From positions 1,736,001-1,800,000 of the forward strand of contig OZ242174.1 of the NCBI GenBank assembly GCA_965205685.1: a stretch of 64,000 nt of DNA, in the 5' to 3' direction. The notes below the pieces were generated by a model. The model was given only the letters and a program-made list of their open reading frames with translations, did no database searches and had not been told where the DNA came from. Numbering within the stretch: the first letter of the stretch is position 1; every line of letters begins with the position of its first letter. A program made the position numbers and the translations under genes. Source of the DNA: WTFY01 sp965205685. GTDB taxonomy: Bacteria; Pseudomonadota; Gammaproteobacteria; UBA4575. Below, in pieces: positions 35,422 through 44,211 of this stretch.

Positions 35422-36969
35422 TCAGTGGCTCGTCCCGGTCAGGAGGCCGGACATCAGTCTTTCCACTGGGCTATAACTGTCTGTCAGCACAGGCAGATTG
35501 CCCATAGGGGTGCCGATCTCTTCAATTACAGCACTGACGTTTAGCCAGCTTCTTTCCAGCCCTCTTCGTGCAATTATCTGATTGGGGAAAGGCTGGTCGT
35601 CATTTGCTGAAATGACGTATGTGAACCGGGTGCTCTCATTCGGTACATGATCCATCCACACACCCACGTGCAAAAATACTTCCCGAAGAGTCTTCAGTAT
35701 GCTCTTGACCAGTTTCGGATCCGGGAACTGGTCAACCACGTTCATCAGGTAGATCCCTCTGCTCGATAACTTCCCCTTGACCTGCTGAGAGAACTCCTTC
35801 GTAACCATATGATACGGGATCGAGATATCGTGAAACACGTCCGTGACCACAACATCGAATTCCCCTTCTTCGTTCGAAAGCGCGACTCGCGCATCCTGGT
35901 GGATCACCCTGAAATCATCCATGTCCACGAACAACTGCTCCGAACTGACCGCAGTCACCCTCTCATCAATTTCGGCAACGGTGATTTTCGAGGTATGGTC
36001 GGTCGACTTGATGGCTCGCGGCAAAGTGTACGATCCGCCCCCGGCGAAAAAATATCTCAGGTCATTGTGATAGTCCTGCTGGAACTGAGCGAAGACGATT
36101 TCATCGATAGCCTGGGCGAACGCAGCCACAAGATACCCGGGTTCCGACTTGTGATTGATCCCGTGCAGCAAATGATCCAGTACCAGGCCCTGGGCGACAC
36201 CAAATGAAACATCCTGTGAGCGGTCCACGACATTGATGCAGTAATAGGCAGACTCTTCCTTGCATACCTTGGCGAACATGGTCTGATGCGTAAGCGCAGT
36301 CAGCATGGCGGCAGTAAACAAAACCACCAGCCCCGCCAGACTGGCATGGAGGGTGTTTCTGAAAAAATACGGGATACACAACAGCAACAGCAAAATCGAC
36401 ACGCCAAACACGACCTGGCGCGTGCCGAAATACTGAACCAGCAGGTAGCCGGTCAAAAACACGCCCGTGATACTGCCCAGCGCGGCAAGCGCATGCATGC
36501 CGCCGATGATTCTGCCGACATCCGGGCGCTCCCTCGCGGCGATGGTCGTCAAAAGCGGCGTCACTACGCCAAGGGCAATGGAAGGCACCAGGAACATGCT
36601 GGAGACATACAGGAATGTCGATGCCAAGATGCCGACCGAATTCGGCTGTACCAGGGACGCGACCGGCTGGATCAGATACAGGCTGAGAAAAGAAAACACA
36701 CCACTGACAAGAAGTACCCAGCCCACGCGCTCATCGCCGTGCCCTCGATCCGCCCAGTAGCCGCCGAGCCAGTTGCCAATCGACAGACCAGCCAGAATCA
36801 CCCCGATGATTGTGGTCCATGTGTACAGGGACACACCCACATACGGTGCGATCAATCTTGCAGCAACAAGTTCGAGGACAAGCAGTGCGCCCGAGGCAAG
36901 AAACGTCGTGGCGAAATAAAAAGGAATTTTATACCGACTGGCCTGGACTGAGTTCCCGACTGCACTCAT
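35422..36969 (-). CDS. Membrane-fused spermidine synthase-like protein
   Basis: The 515-residue protein combines about seven hydrophobic helices (residues ~15-235), laid out like the fused MFS/spermidine synthase group, with a C-terminal Rossmann methyltransferase-like domain. The domain shows AGGGSYTLPRAIK (about 312-324), VAEIDERV and VVTDVFHD, matching spermidine synthase positions, though the catalytic Asp context differs. Such membrane forms are widespread and their substrate is mostly unknown; polyamine synthesis has not been shown. It lies 61 bases beyond the haem-binding-like gene in a sox-oriented gene series. Confidence 0.82.
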   Translation of the reverse strand: MSAVGNSVQASRYKIPFYFATTFLASGALLVLELVAARLIAPYVGVSLYTWTTIIGVILAGLSIGNWLGGYWADRGHGDERVGWVLLVSGVFSFLSLYLIQPVASLVQPNSVGILASTFLYVSSMFLVPSIALGVVTPLLTTIAARERPDVGRIIGGMHALAALGSITGVFLTGYLLVQYFGTRQVVFGVSILLLLLCIPYFFRNTLHASLAGLVVLFTAAMLTALTHQTMFAKVCKEESAYYCINVVDRSQDVSFGVAQGLVLDHLLHGINHKSEPGYLVAAFAQAIDEIVFAQFQQDYHNDLRYFFAGGGSYTLPRAIKSTDHTSKITVAEIDERVTAVSSEQLFVDMDDFRVIHQDARVALSNEEGEFDVVVTDVFHDISIPYHMVTKEFSQQVKGKLSSRGIYLMNVVDQFPDPKLVKSILKTLREVFLHVGVWMDHVPNESTRFTYVISANDDQPFPNQIIARRGLERSWLNVSAVIEEIGTPMGNLPVLTDSYSPVERLMSGLLTGTSH

Positions 36970-37030
36970 TTCGGTTCAGGGAAACAGGTGATCTTCCGTA
37001 AGCCAGCCCGTGTGAGGTACGGACGGGACG

Positions 37031-37519
37031 CTATTCACCGAACTCGATGTCTTCCTTGATCGCGTCGATCCCGACCTGGGCACACACTTCATCGTCCTCT
37101 GAAGTGGCCCCCGAAACACCCACGCCTCCATACAGGTGGCCTCCGATGTTGATGGGTAGCCCGCCTTGGAGAGTGATCAGCCGTTTCGAGAAGTTCAGGG
37201 TTCGCATATCCGCGAGTTGCGCGGTAGGCACCCGGGTGCTGGCTGCTGTAAAGGCTTTTTTCTGGCTGATATCGATGGTATGGGGTCCCGACAGCGGATC
37301 ACGCAAAAGCGCCACGAGATTGCCATTTCGGCCCACCACGGCCACCCCGACCTGGTATCCCATCTCGTCACAGGCATGCAGTGCCGCCGCTGCAACCCGT
37401 TGTGCCATGCCCAGACTCAAGACCTTGGTTTCAAGGACCTGCGCCTCATCTGCCTGCAGACCCGCCACCGGCAGAAGTGCAAGGCAACATGTCAAAAAAG
37501 ATACCAGTCGTGCATTCAT
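37031..37519 (-). CDS. Exported GlcG/HbpS-type haem-binding-like protein
   Basis: The 162-residue product has a Sec signal peptide (to about residue 19, VAGLQA) and a single GlcG/HbpS (DUF336) domain with GVAVVGRNGNLVALLRDPLS and the C-terminal GGVGVSGATSEDDEVCA typical of the family. Relatives bind haem or cofactors and are often encoded next to oxidoreductases. The start at 37519 gives a clean signal peptide; a GTG at 37561 would overlap soxB and add 14 residues. It begins 25 bases after soxB and could serve haem handling for the c-type SoxAX, but this is inference. Confidence 0.82.
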   Translation of the reverse strand: MNARLVSFLTCCLALLPVAGLQADEAQVLETKVLSLGMAQRVAAAALHACDEMGYQVGVAVVGRNGNLVALLRDPLSGPHTIDISQKKAFTAASTRVPTAQLADMRTLNFSKRLITLQGGLPINIGGHLYGGVGVSGATSEDDEVCAQVGIDAIKEDIEFGE

Positions 37520-37544
37520 CCTGTGTTTACCATTGGTTACAGTC

Positions 37545-39311
37545 CTAGGCCAGATAATCACTGACGCCCGGGTTATCTCCCAGGTTTTTCAGTTTCGGCG
37601 TGTTCAACTTGTCCACTCGGATGTTTTTGTGTTCGCGTATATGCTGGGCGACAACATCCCACACCGGAGGCCCGGGAGATTTTGACCCTACCGTCGCCCA
37701 GCCAGCCACCCGATAGGTTTTGTTCGCTTCAATTTTTTCCCCGCTGTCCAGGGTCATCTCCGAAATCCTGTTGTTGGTCGAGGCGGTCAGGTCACACACG
37801 TAGTTCATGCCGCCGAGGCGCACCATGTCGCCCCCCTGCTGGTAGTAGGGGTCCGGATTGAACAGGTTATCGCACACGTCCTCAAGGATGAGCTTGAGCA
37901 TTTCACCGCTCATGTCGGTGGCGTAGGTTTCGGGGTAGGTCATGCAGGTTTGCGTCAGCACATGCTCCATCGTGATGTCATCGCCTGGCAGCACGGACAC
38001 GCCCCACCGAAAGCCAGGCGACAGTGAGATCTGTGTATCCAGTTGTTCGGTCAAGGCATCGCAAATCACTTGGTCGAACGAACCGTTGAAATTCCCCCGC
38101 CGATACAGCAGCGAATCCGCCACGCCGAGCTTTTCCTGCAGTTGGCCGAGATAGGGCTGTCGGACCTTGTCAATGTAGGCAAGCATCTCGGGGTCGGCAT
38201 CCAGCAGGTTGGAAAATACAGGCAACAGGTGGTAGTTGTACCCGGCCACCCTGTTGTTCTTGATATCGAGGTCCATGACCCCGAGAAACTTGGCGTTCGA
38301 GCCCGCGTTGGTCACCAGCGTCACACCGCCTGCATTCTTCACCTCGATCGCCTGTGGCACGCCGTCATGCGTGTGGCCGCCAAAGATCGCGGTCAGGCCG
38401 GTGACGCGACTGGCCATTTTCAGATCCACATCCATGCCATTGTGGGAGATGAGTACGACGGCCGCCGGTTTTTCCTTCTCGTGCACGGTGTCAATCACCT
38501 GCTGCATCTCGTCATCGCGGATGCCGAAGGACCAGTAGGGAATAAACCGTTGCGGGTTGGCAATGGGCGTATAGGGGAAGGCCTGCCCGATGACGGCGAT
38601 GCGCACCCCGCCCAGTTCCTTGATCGTATAGGGCTTAAAGATGTGCCCGGTATTTTCATCGTAGGCGGGCTGGTCCTCGAAAAAACCATCTTCTGTCAGC
38701 TTGACGTTCTGCGCCACGAACTCGCCGTTGAATGCCCGGATGTTATCCATCACCTCCGTGTCGTGATAGGTAAACTCCCAGTGGCCCGTCATCACATCGA
38801 CGCCGAGAAGATTGCAGGCATCGACCATGTCCCTGCCGCGGGTCCAGTAGGCCGTGCCTGAACCCTGCCACGTGTCGCCCCCATCCAGCAGCAGGGTGTG
38901 CTCTTTGCCGAATTCATGCCGGAGCTTTTTGACCAGCGTGGACAGGTGTGCAAAGCCACCCACCTTGCCGTACTTCCTAGCCGCATCGATAAAATCAAGA
39001 TAGGTGAAAGCATGCACAGCCTTGCTGTTGCCCGTATCCATGCCGAACCGCTCCAGCAGGTGCCTGCCCACCAGGTGCGGCGCCTTGCCGTAGGCTCCAC
39101 CTACACCTATATTGACGTTCGGTTCGCGAAAGTAAACGGGAAGGAGCTGGGCATGACAGTCCGTGATATGAAGCAGCCGCACGTTGCCCTTTTTCGGGAC
39201 CTCGTACAGCCCGGCGTGCTGGCTAGCATTGAGACCCCGGGACACCGGCAACAGCCCAGCTGCTGCGGCCGCGTTCAGTACGGACAGGAATTCACGGCGT
39301 GTCAGGTACAT
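37545..39311 (-). CDS. soxB: Thiosulfohydrolase SoxB
   Basis: SoxB is the di-manganese hydrolase that releases sulfate from the SoxYZ-bound thiosulfonate. The 588-residue protein starts with a Tat signal (TRREFLSVL) and has metal-ligand motifs of the 5'-nucleotidase/SoxB family: ITDCHAQ with Asp51 and His53, DGGDTWQGSG near residue 143, GHWEFTYHD near 177 and GGHTHDGVP near 309. It follows the soxK gene by 30 bases and ends the core sox operon. Confidence 0.97.
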   Translation of the reverse strand: MYLTRREFLSVLNAAAAAGLLPVSRGLNASQHAGLYEVPKKGNVRLLHITDCHAQLLPVYFREPNVNIGVGGAYGKAPHLVGRHLLERFGMDTGNSKAVHAFTYLDFIDAARKYGKVGGFAHLSTLVKKLRHEFGKEHTLLLDGGDTWQGSGTAYWTRGRDMVDACNLLGVDVMTGHWEFTYHDTEVMDNIRAFNGEFVAQNVKLTEDGFFEDQPAYDENTGHIFKPYTIKELGGVRIAVIGQAFPYTPIANPQRFIPYWSFGIRDDEMQQVIDTVHEKEKPAAVVLISHNGMDVDLKMASRVTGLTAIFGGHTHDGVPQAIEVKNAGGVTLVTNAGSNAKFLGVMDLDIKNNRVAGYNYHLLPVFSNLLDADPEMLAYIDKVRQPYLGQLQEKLGVADSLLYRRGNFNGSFDQVICDALTEQLDTQISLSPGFRWGVSVLPGDDITMEHVLTQTCMTYPETYATDMSGEMLKLILEDVCDNLFNPDPYYQQGGDMVRLGGMNYVCDLTASTNNRISEMTLDSGEKIEANKTYRVAGWATVGSKSPGPPVWDVVAQHIREHKNIRVDKLNTPKLKNLGDNPGVSDYLA

Positions 39312-39341
39312 GGCCTGGTTGGCAAGTGAGCCTGAACCCGC

Positions 39342-39674
39342 CTATTGCAGGTACGATGGGTGGCCCGCTTTTCCTTTTTGCGCAACGGCCTGCTCATAGC
39401 CAAGTTCGCACTGCGTCTTGATCTTGTGCGCAAGCTTTTTCGCTTTCTCAAGATCGCCATCGGCCGCAGCCTGCTCTGCTTGTTTCAGAAACTTCCCGAC
39501 ATCGCGCCATTCGCCGCCGACCGAGTTTGCCTTTTTGCGTGCTGCCTTGGCAGCATCAAGCAAGGCTGCAAATTCAGCATCTTCCGCTGCGGACACACCT
39601 GCAAACAAGCCGGTGGACAACAGCAGGCTCGCAGCGACCATCGAAATCAAAATATATTTGAGCAATACTCCCAT
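39342..39674 (-). CDS. soxK: SoxK, SoxAX-associated small protein
   Basis: SoxK (also called SAXB) binds SoxAX and stabilises its activity in bacteria with the soxXAKB arrangement. The 110-residue product has a signal peptide ending near GVSAAE, two predicted helices separated by a short Gly/Asp turn (ADGDLEKAKKLAHKIKTQC), and a single Cys in TQCELGYEQA, the conserved feature of the family. Its position between soxA and soxB supports the call. Confidence 0.88.
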   Translation of the reverse strand: MGVLLKYILISMVAASLLLSTGLFAGVSAAEDAEFAALLDAAKAARKKANSVGGEWRDVGKFLKQAEQAAADGDLEKAKKLAHKIKTQCELGYEQAVAQKGKAGHPSYLQ

Positions 39675-39727
39675 TGTCTGGTACTCCTGAGTAGATCTAC
39701 TGGATGGATATAAGTTTCACGAATTCA

Positions 39728-40564
39728 TCATTTCCGTGAAGAAGGACCATTCAATACAATCCCGTTACTCATATGCGTGTGAAAGTATTCCAGGTTGCGA
39801 TATTCCTCACCTTGTGCGGCGAAGGGCTTGGCACGAACCTGCTTGTTACAGCCTGTATAACGGCGGTGCAGGGTTCCGACACTTCCCCACTTTGAACGGT
39901 ATACCGGCCAGCCCGTAGTTTGCCCCACGGCCGGGCTCAGGACATCCGAGCGCAGGTTCATGCCCGCACTGCTGAAGTGGCAGTGGTTGCAGGAAAAATT
40001 CAATTGTCCCCTGCGCGTGAAGTAGAACTCCTTGCCCTGCTTGTAGGCTTCCAGCGCACGCGGGTCATCGGCAGGGATCACTACGTTGGTCACCTGTCCG
40101 CGGCTCTCATAGGCCATGTATGCCAAGATGTCATTGATCGGCCCCTTCTTGTACTTCAGGGGCTTCTCGCCGTTGGCTTCCCTACACTGGTTGATCGCAA
40201 GCGCGAGTGTCACCACCTGGCCCTGCTCCTTGCTCCATAGCGGGTACAGGTGCTTGGAACCCGGCCCGTTCGGGAAGCAGTCCGCATAGGATTTTCCGTT
40301 CGAAAACGCAGTGTTCCACATGGCTTCGCCACGTTCGATAAATGGCTCATACGGTGGGAACTCCTCGATCGCTTCCCAGTTTTCGCGCAACTGGGCATTG
40401 ACGGCATATACGCCATTCGCGAATTCCTGGTAATCGATATTTGGAAAGCGTTTCTGGAAGTAGTCCTGGTATAACTTGACATCGTTTTCAGGGCTTGCAG
40501 ACAGCGTCTGTACGAAAAACGAACCTGCCAATACCAAAACAGTTGCAATCAGTGCATGTTTCAT
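39728..40564 (-). CDS. soxA: SoxA, monohaem c-type cytochrome
   Basis: SoxA with SoxX forms the c-type cytochrome that couples thiosulfate to SoxY Cys. The 278-residue product has a signal peptide to about residue 24 and a single CxxCH haem motif at 192-196 (CNHCH). The distal Cys239 in RYTGCNKQ is the expected cysteine ligand. Cys96 and Cys127 occupy the place of the N-terminal second haem of diheme SoxA and probably form a disulfide. The start at 40564 has a strong GGGGAGGAATT site; it overlaps nothing and follows soxZ by 32 bases. Confidence 0.96.
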   Translation of the reverse strand: MKHALIATVLVLAGSFFVQTLSASPENDVKLYQDYFQKRFPNIDYQEFANGVYAVNAQLRENWEAIEEFPPYEPFIERGEAMWNTAFSNGKSYADCFPNGPGSKHLYPLWSKEQGQVVTLALAINQCREANGEKPLKYKKGPINDILAYMAYESRGQVTNVVIPADDPRALEAYKQGKEFYFTRRGQLNFSCNHCHFSSAGMNLRSDVLSPAVGQTTGWPVYRSKWGSVGTLHRRYTGCNKQVRAKPFAAQGEEYRNLEYFHTHMSNGIVLNGPSSRK

Positions 40565-40596
40565 AATTCCTCCCCAATGACCGTAGGATGTGCCCA

Positions 40597-40911
40597 TCAT
40601 TTGATTACGGCTTCTCTCGCATCCGCATTCCCCTGATTATCGACCCAGCTGACCTTGATCGTGTCTCCCGGGGTTGCACCTTTGAATTTGAATGAGAAGT
40701 ACGGGTTCTTTGCCACGCCGGCTCCCGTATTGGCCTGGAAGACCACTTTACCGTGAGCCTCGGCCTTGACCTCCTGTATGAAGTGGGCCGGGACAAGTTT
40801 TTTCGTCTTGCTGTCCTTGCGTGTCCCGGTTTCCATAGGGTGCGTGACGAGCACCTTCACCGTGACCGTGCCGTCAGTGCTCTTGGCGCGAATTTTGATT
40901 GTCTCTGCCAT
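40597..40911 (-). CDS. soxZ: SoxZ, sulfur-carrier partner subunit
   Basis: SoxZ pairs with SoxY to form the carrier that holds sulfur intermediates. The 104-residue protein has no signal peptide, as usual, since it is exported with SoxY. Conserved blocks KVLVTHPMETGTRKD and NPYFSFKFKGATPGD are visible. It begins 24 bases after soxY and is followed closely by soxA. Confidence 0.97.
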   Translation of the reverse strand: MAETIKIRAKSTDGTVTVKVLVTHPMETGTRKDSKTKKLVPAHFIQEVKAEAHGKVVFQANTGAGVAKNPYFSFKFKGATPGDTIKVSWVDNQGNADAREAVIK

Positions 40912-40935
40912 ATCAATTTACCTTTTGTCTATGTG

Positions 40936-41385
40936 TTAACCGCCACATCCACCGATAGTGACCTTGACTTCCTTCGTGCCCTTGTACAGCTGGCCGCCCG
41001 ATTCCACCAAGGCGACGACATCGGATGTCTTGGCCATCTTGATGCGCACGGACACAAACGGCTCGCTATCCGTGAGATCAAACTTTGCGACCAGTGGCGA
41101 GGGGTTGTTCGGTACGATAACGGTAATGGATTCCGTGTTCGCGATCTTGCTGGTGACCGAGATCGGCACGACGGCCCCGTTTTCTGCAATCTCAGGTGCC
41201 TTGATAACGATGTCCCCGGCCGCCGACTCGGTAGTGCCCATCAGGGCTTTCATCGCATCCTCCATGGATTTTGCCTTGAAGGCATTTTCCGGCCAAGCGG
41301 CCAGCAAAAGCTTAGGTAAGCCAGTCATGGTCACCAAACCAGCAATAGCCGCATTCTTGATTACTGCTCTTCGTGATATGTTCAT
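40936..41385 (-). CDS. soxY: SoxY, sulfur-carrier protein
   Basis: SoxY carries sulfur covalently on the Cys of its C-terminal GGCGG arm; here the protein ends exactly in GGCGG with Cys147 of 149. The N-terminus has a Tat-type signal (SRRAVIKNAAIAGLV). The ATG at 41385 follows GAGG and gives this signal; an upstream in-frame start at 41409 adds eight residues without a ribosome site. It lies between soxX and soxZ. Confidence 0.97.
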   Translation of the reverse strand: MNISRRAVIKNAAIAGLVTMTGLPKLLLAAWPENAFKAKSMEDAMKALMGTTESAAGDIVIKAPEIAENGAVVPISVTSKIANTESITVIVPNNPSPLVAKFDLTDSEPFVSVRIKMAKTSDVVALVESGGQLYKGTKEVKVTIGGCGG

Positions 41386-41427
41386 AGTTCCGACCTCACA
41401 ATGTCTCAAAATATGGTGTTAGGGGTC

Positions 41428-41796
41428 CTACAGTGTGTACAGATACTCGACGATGTTATCGATGTCTTGTTCGCTGATAACATGATGCCTGCCAAACGGG
41501 GGCATCATGGCCTCCGGACGGGATATGGTGATGTCCCAGATCATTTCCCTGAGTTTCTCCCGGTCCGGGAAACGGGCTTTCATCGCGACCAGCGGAGGAC
41601 CCAGGTTTCCGGGGGCCTCACCGTCTCCCATCAAGTGACAGGACAGGCAGTTCCCCGCCCTGCGATCAAATGCCACCTTCTTGCCCAGTTCCGCAGCACT
41701 TGGCTCTGCCGCTGCGACTGGCTGCACGATGAGCACACTTGCCGCAAACAAGGCGGCTAAAACCACATAGATTGACTGACTGAATCGTGTCCTCAT
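41428..41796 (-). CDS. soxX: SoxX, c-type cytochrome subunit
   Basis: SoxX is the small cytochrome partner of SoxA. The 122-residue product has a signal peptide ending near PVAAAE, one haem motif at 50-54 (CLSCH) and the distal Met in EAMMPPFG near 97-98. The ATG is preceded by GCGGAGGAG. It is the first gene of the sox operon; a GC-rich hairpin lies in its leader. Confidence 0.95.
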   Translation of the reverse strand: MRTRFSQSIYVVLAALFAASVLIVQPVAAAEPSAAELGKKVAFDRRAGNCLSCHLMGDGEAPGNLGPPLVAMKARFPDREKLREMIWDITISRPEAMMPPFGRHHVISEQDIDNIVEYLYTL

Positions 41797-42249
41797 CTGC
41801 TCCTCCGCTTCTATTTCTAGTCAAAAGTCCGTGTGCAAGCCCTTGCCAGCCCGTTCGTCGCGTCCTGCTCCCGTGGCCTTCCGGCCCAGGGCCGTATACT
41901 GGCAAGATAGCGGCTACCTGAGCCTCATGCAAGGCAATTTGCAGCCCGCACCGTGCTCCAACCATCATGCTGTGCACCGGCCAGCTGCATAAAATATATA
42001 CTAGAGACGGGGTTTAGGCCTAGAATTTCTGACACCGGTAGGGTTTGTGCAGTGCCTTTGCCCAGGAAACATGGATTTGGTTTCCTTAGCACCTGCCTGG
42101 TCCAGTCCGGGAGGGGGCCAGTCCCAAGCAAGTAAATCTTAGTACATATGAAAATTCGTTACAACTTTTTCTGCATTTCAGGCATTGAATCCGGGCTTCC
42201 CCCGAGCCATCTGCATGTTTGCACAAACCACAGGCACGGTTGATCGCAT
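41797..42249. promoter_or_regulatory. Intergenic region between soxX and the sensor kinase gene
   Basis: The 453-base spacer is between divergent genes. In the sox leader (minus strand) lie overlapping GC-rich inverted repeats, GGCC-TTCC-GGCC (41875-41886) and CGGCCC-A-GGGCCG (41882-41894), 79-98 bases before the soxX start. An AT-rich core, AAAATATATACTAG (41991-42004), and the palindrome TAGGCCTA (42015-42022) lie farther out and are candidate promoter and operator elements. I see no paired hexaloop motif of ANTAR target RNAs. Confidence 0.4.
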
Positions 42250-44208
42250 ATGTCCGAAGAAAACGGAACCAGCCAGTTGGACCTGAAGAAACCGTTCCCC
42301 AAAAGCATGTGGGGATTCGCTGCAGTGGTCTTGATCGCTGTTGCATTGATTCTGCTTATCATGTCCGTAGCGCGGTTTTACACATTCAAGGAGGATGTGA
42401 ACAACCTGATGCACATCTCAGCTGTTTCCGTATCCAGGGAAATTGAAGCCACGCTGGAAGACCTGCGTCGGGATGTCGCCATATTTGCTGCCGAACACTC
42501 TGAGTTGCTTTCCAGAATCTACAGGGACAAGGATTACGAATCACGGGAGTTCATCAACTTGAAAAACACCCTGGAGAGACGTGTGCCCGACATGTTCACA
42601 TTTACCATTGCTAACGAGGATGGTTCCGAAATTTTGGATGAGTTCAATTTCGACGTCGGCGATATTTGCAAGATTGACATACAAAATTTTGTTTTGAACA
42701 CGTATCGGCCGGAAATCCGCATTCACCCGCTTCCCGGAGGCTACCATTTTGATGTCATGGTTCCTTTCGTCGGGTTCAATAATGAGGTGTTGGTATTTTT
42801 CGTCAGCTTCATACCCCGGGAAATCAGCAGGATCTTGGAGAGCTACACCAACCCGAATTACGAGGTGATAGTCTCCAGCACCATGCATCAGGGCCTGATC
42901 GAGATTACGGAACACGGATCCAGAGACATGATCAGTGAACCGTTTTACTTAACCAACCAAGTCATTGGCTCGAGCATACCGATCAAAGGAACCGCCTGGG
43001 AATCATCCGTCGTTCCCAAATCGGGCCTGTACTCCAGCTATATCAAAAGCATCATTGCAGATGCCGCGATCCTGTTTGGCTTGTTTATCCTGACCTGCAC
43101 TCCGATGTTCGTGATCATCGTCAAGCAATTCCGGAAGAAGCAGTCTGCACTGCTGGCCCTGAAAGAGAGCGAAAACCGGTATTTCGACTTGTATGAATAT
43201 GCGCCGGACATGTACATGACGATCACAGAACAGGGAAGGATAGTGCTGGCCAATGGGCATGCGAGAGAGTTTTTTACCCAGGATGAGGGTGACCTTGAGA
43301 GTGAAAACATCTCAGACCTGCTGGATCCAGGAAGCGCACAGGCGCTTCGAAAGCTCAGTGAAGAAATGTACAGGACCGATCTTCAGGCGTCCCAGATCGA
43401 GTTGGTGCGGAATGAAAAATTCGGGCCCAAGTCCATACTGCATGCAAGATTGCGATTGACTTCAGCCGTACAAGATGAAGCCAGAAACCTGCTCATTGTT
43501 TGTCGCGACGTGACCACACAAAAGAACGAATCTCAGCGCAAGCTCATGTTTGCCCAGGCACAAAGGGATTCTTTAGTCCGGGAAGTGCATCATCGGATCA
43601 AGAACAATCTGCAAAATGTAGTTTCCCTGCTTACGACCTACTCAAGGAAAACTCCGGACCTGCAGCCCATCATTCATGATGCATCTGCTAAGATTAGTTC
43701 CATTGCCGAAGCCTATGGCCTGCAAAGCCGCTCCACCAAGAGTATCGTTTATATCGGCGACCTTGTAACGGCAATTATCGAAAATGAAAGAAAACTGTTT
43801 TTGTCACAACTTAACCTGAGCATTTCCGATGAGCTTAGAGAAAACGGAAAGGTCGCGGAGCGTGAAATTACACCAGTCGCAGTCATATTGTCTGAGCTCG
43901 TCACAAATGCAATTAAGCATGGTGAGAAATCACTTGGGGCACGCGTCGTGCATGTAAATTTGACCAAGGAAGCCGAATCCGTTCGCATCGAGATCATCAA
44001 TGGCATCCGCAAGGATGCGCTGGATTCGCGCACACCGAGCAACCTGACATCCGGACAGGGACTCTCGCTCATCCGGTCTCTTCTCCCGCCCCAAGGCGCC
44101 ACGCTGACCCACACCGAAAAGAACTTCCGAATGCACGTGGTCCTGAAACTTTTTTCGCCTCAGGTCATCACCTTCGCACAGGATCAACTACGCAAATTTG
44201 CGACCTGA
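42250..44208 (+). CDS. Sensor histidine kinase, HisKA_2/HWE-like
   Basis: The 652-residue kinase has a membrane helix (21-40), a large extracytoplasmic sensor domain (41-260), a second helix (267-290), a PAS domain (about 305-415), a HisKA_2 dimerisation helix with the phospho-acceptor region EVHHRIKNNLQ (His447/448) and an ATPase domain with the N-box LSELVTNAIKHG (about residue 550). This class often partners with ANTAR response regulators, and such a regulator gene follows after three bases. The ligand sensed outside the cell is unknown; the divergent sox operon makes a sulfur compound a reasonable guess. Confidence 0.88.
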   Translation: MSEENGTSQLDLKKPFPKSMWGFAAVVLIAVALILLIMSVARFYTFKEDVNNLMHISAVSVSREIEATLEDLRRDVAIFAAEHSELLSRIYRDKDYESREFINLKNTLERRVPDMFTFTIANEDGSEILDEFNFDVGDICKIDIQNFVLNTYRPEIRIHPLPGGYHFDVMVPFVGFNNEVLVFFVSFIPREISRILESYTNPNYEVIVSSTMHQGLIEITEHGSRDMISEPFYLTNQVIGSSIPIKGTAWESSVVPKSGLYSSYIKSIIADAAILFGLFILTCTPMFVIIVKQFRKKQSALLALKESENRYFDLYEYAPDMYMTITEQGRIVLANGHAREFFTQDEGDLESENISDLLDPGSAQALRKLSEEMYRTDLQASQIELVRNEKFGPKSILHARLRLTSAVQDEARNLLIVCRDVTTQKNESQRKLMFAQAQRDSLVREVHHRIKNNLQNVVSLLTTYSRKTPDLQPIIHDASAKISSIAEAYGLQSRSTKSIVYIGDLVTAIIENERKLFLSQLNLSISDELRENGKVAEREITPVAVILSELVTNAIKHGEKSLGARVVHVNLTKEAESVRIEIINGIRKDALDSRTPSNLTSGQGLSLIRSLLPPQGATLTHTEKNFRMHVVLKLFSPQVITFAQDQLRKFAT

Positions 44209-44211
44209 CCC

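Noticed and set aside
38043..38861. 272-codon open frame opposite soxB
   Set aside because: It is a shadow of soxB with repetitive His/Val/Gly composition typical of antisense frames.
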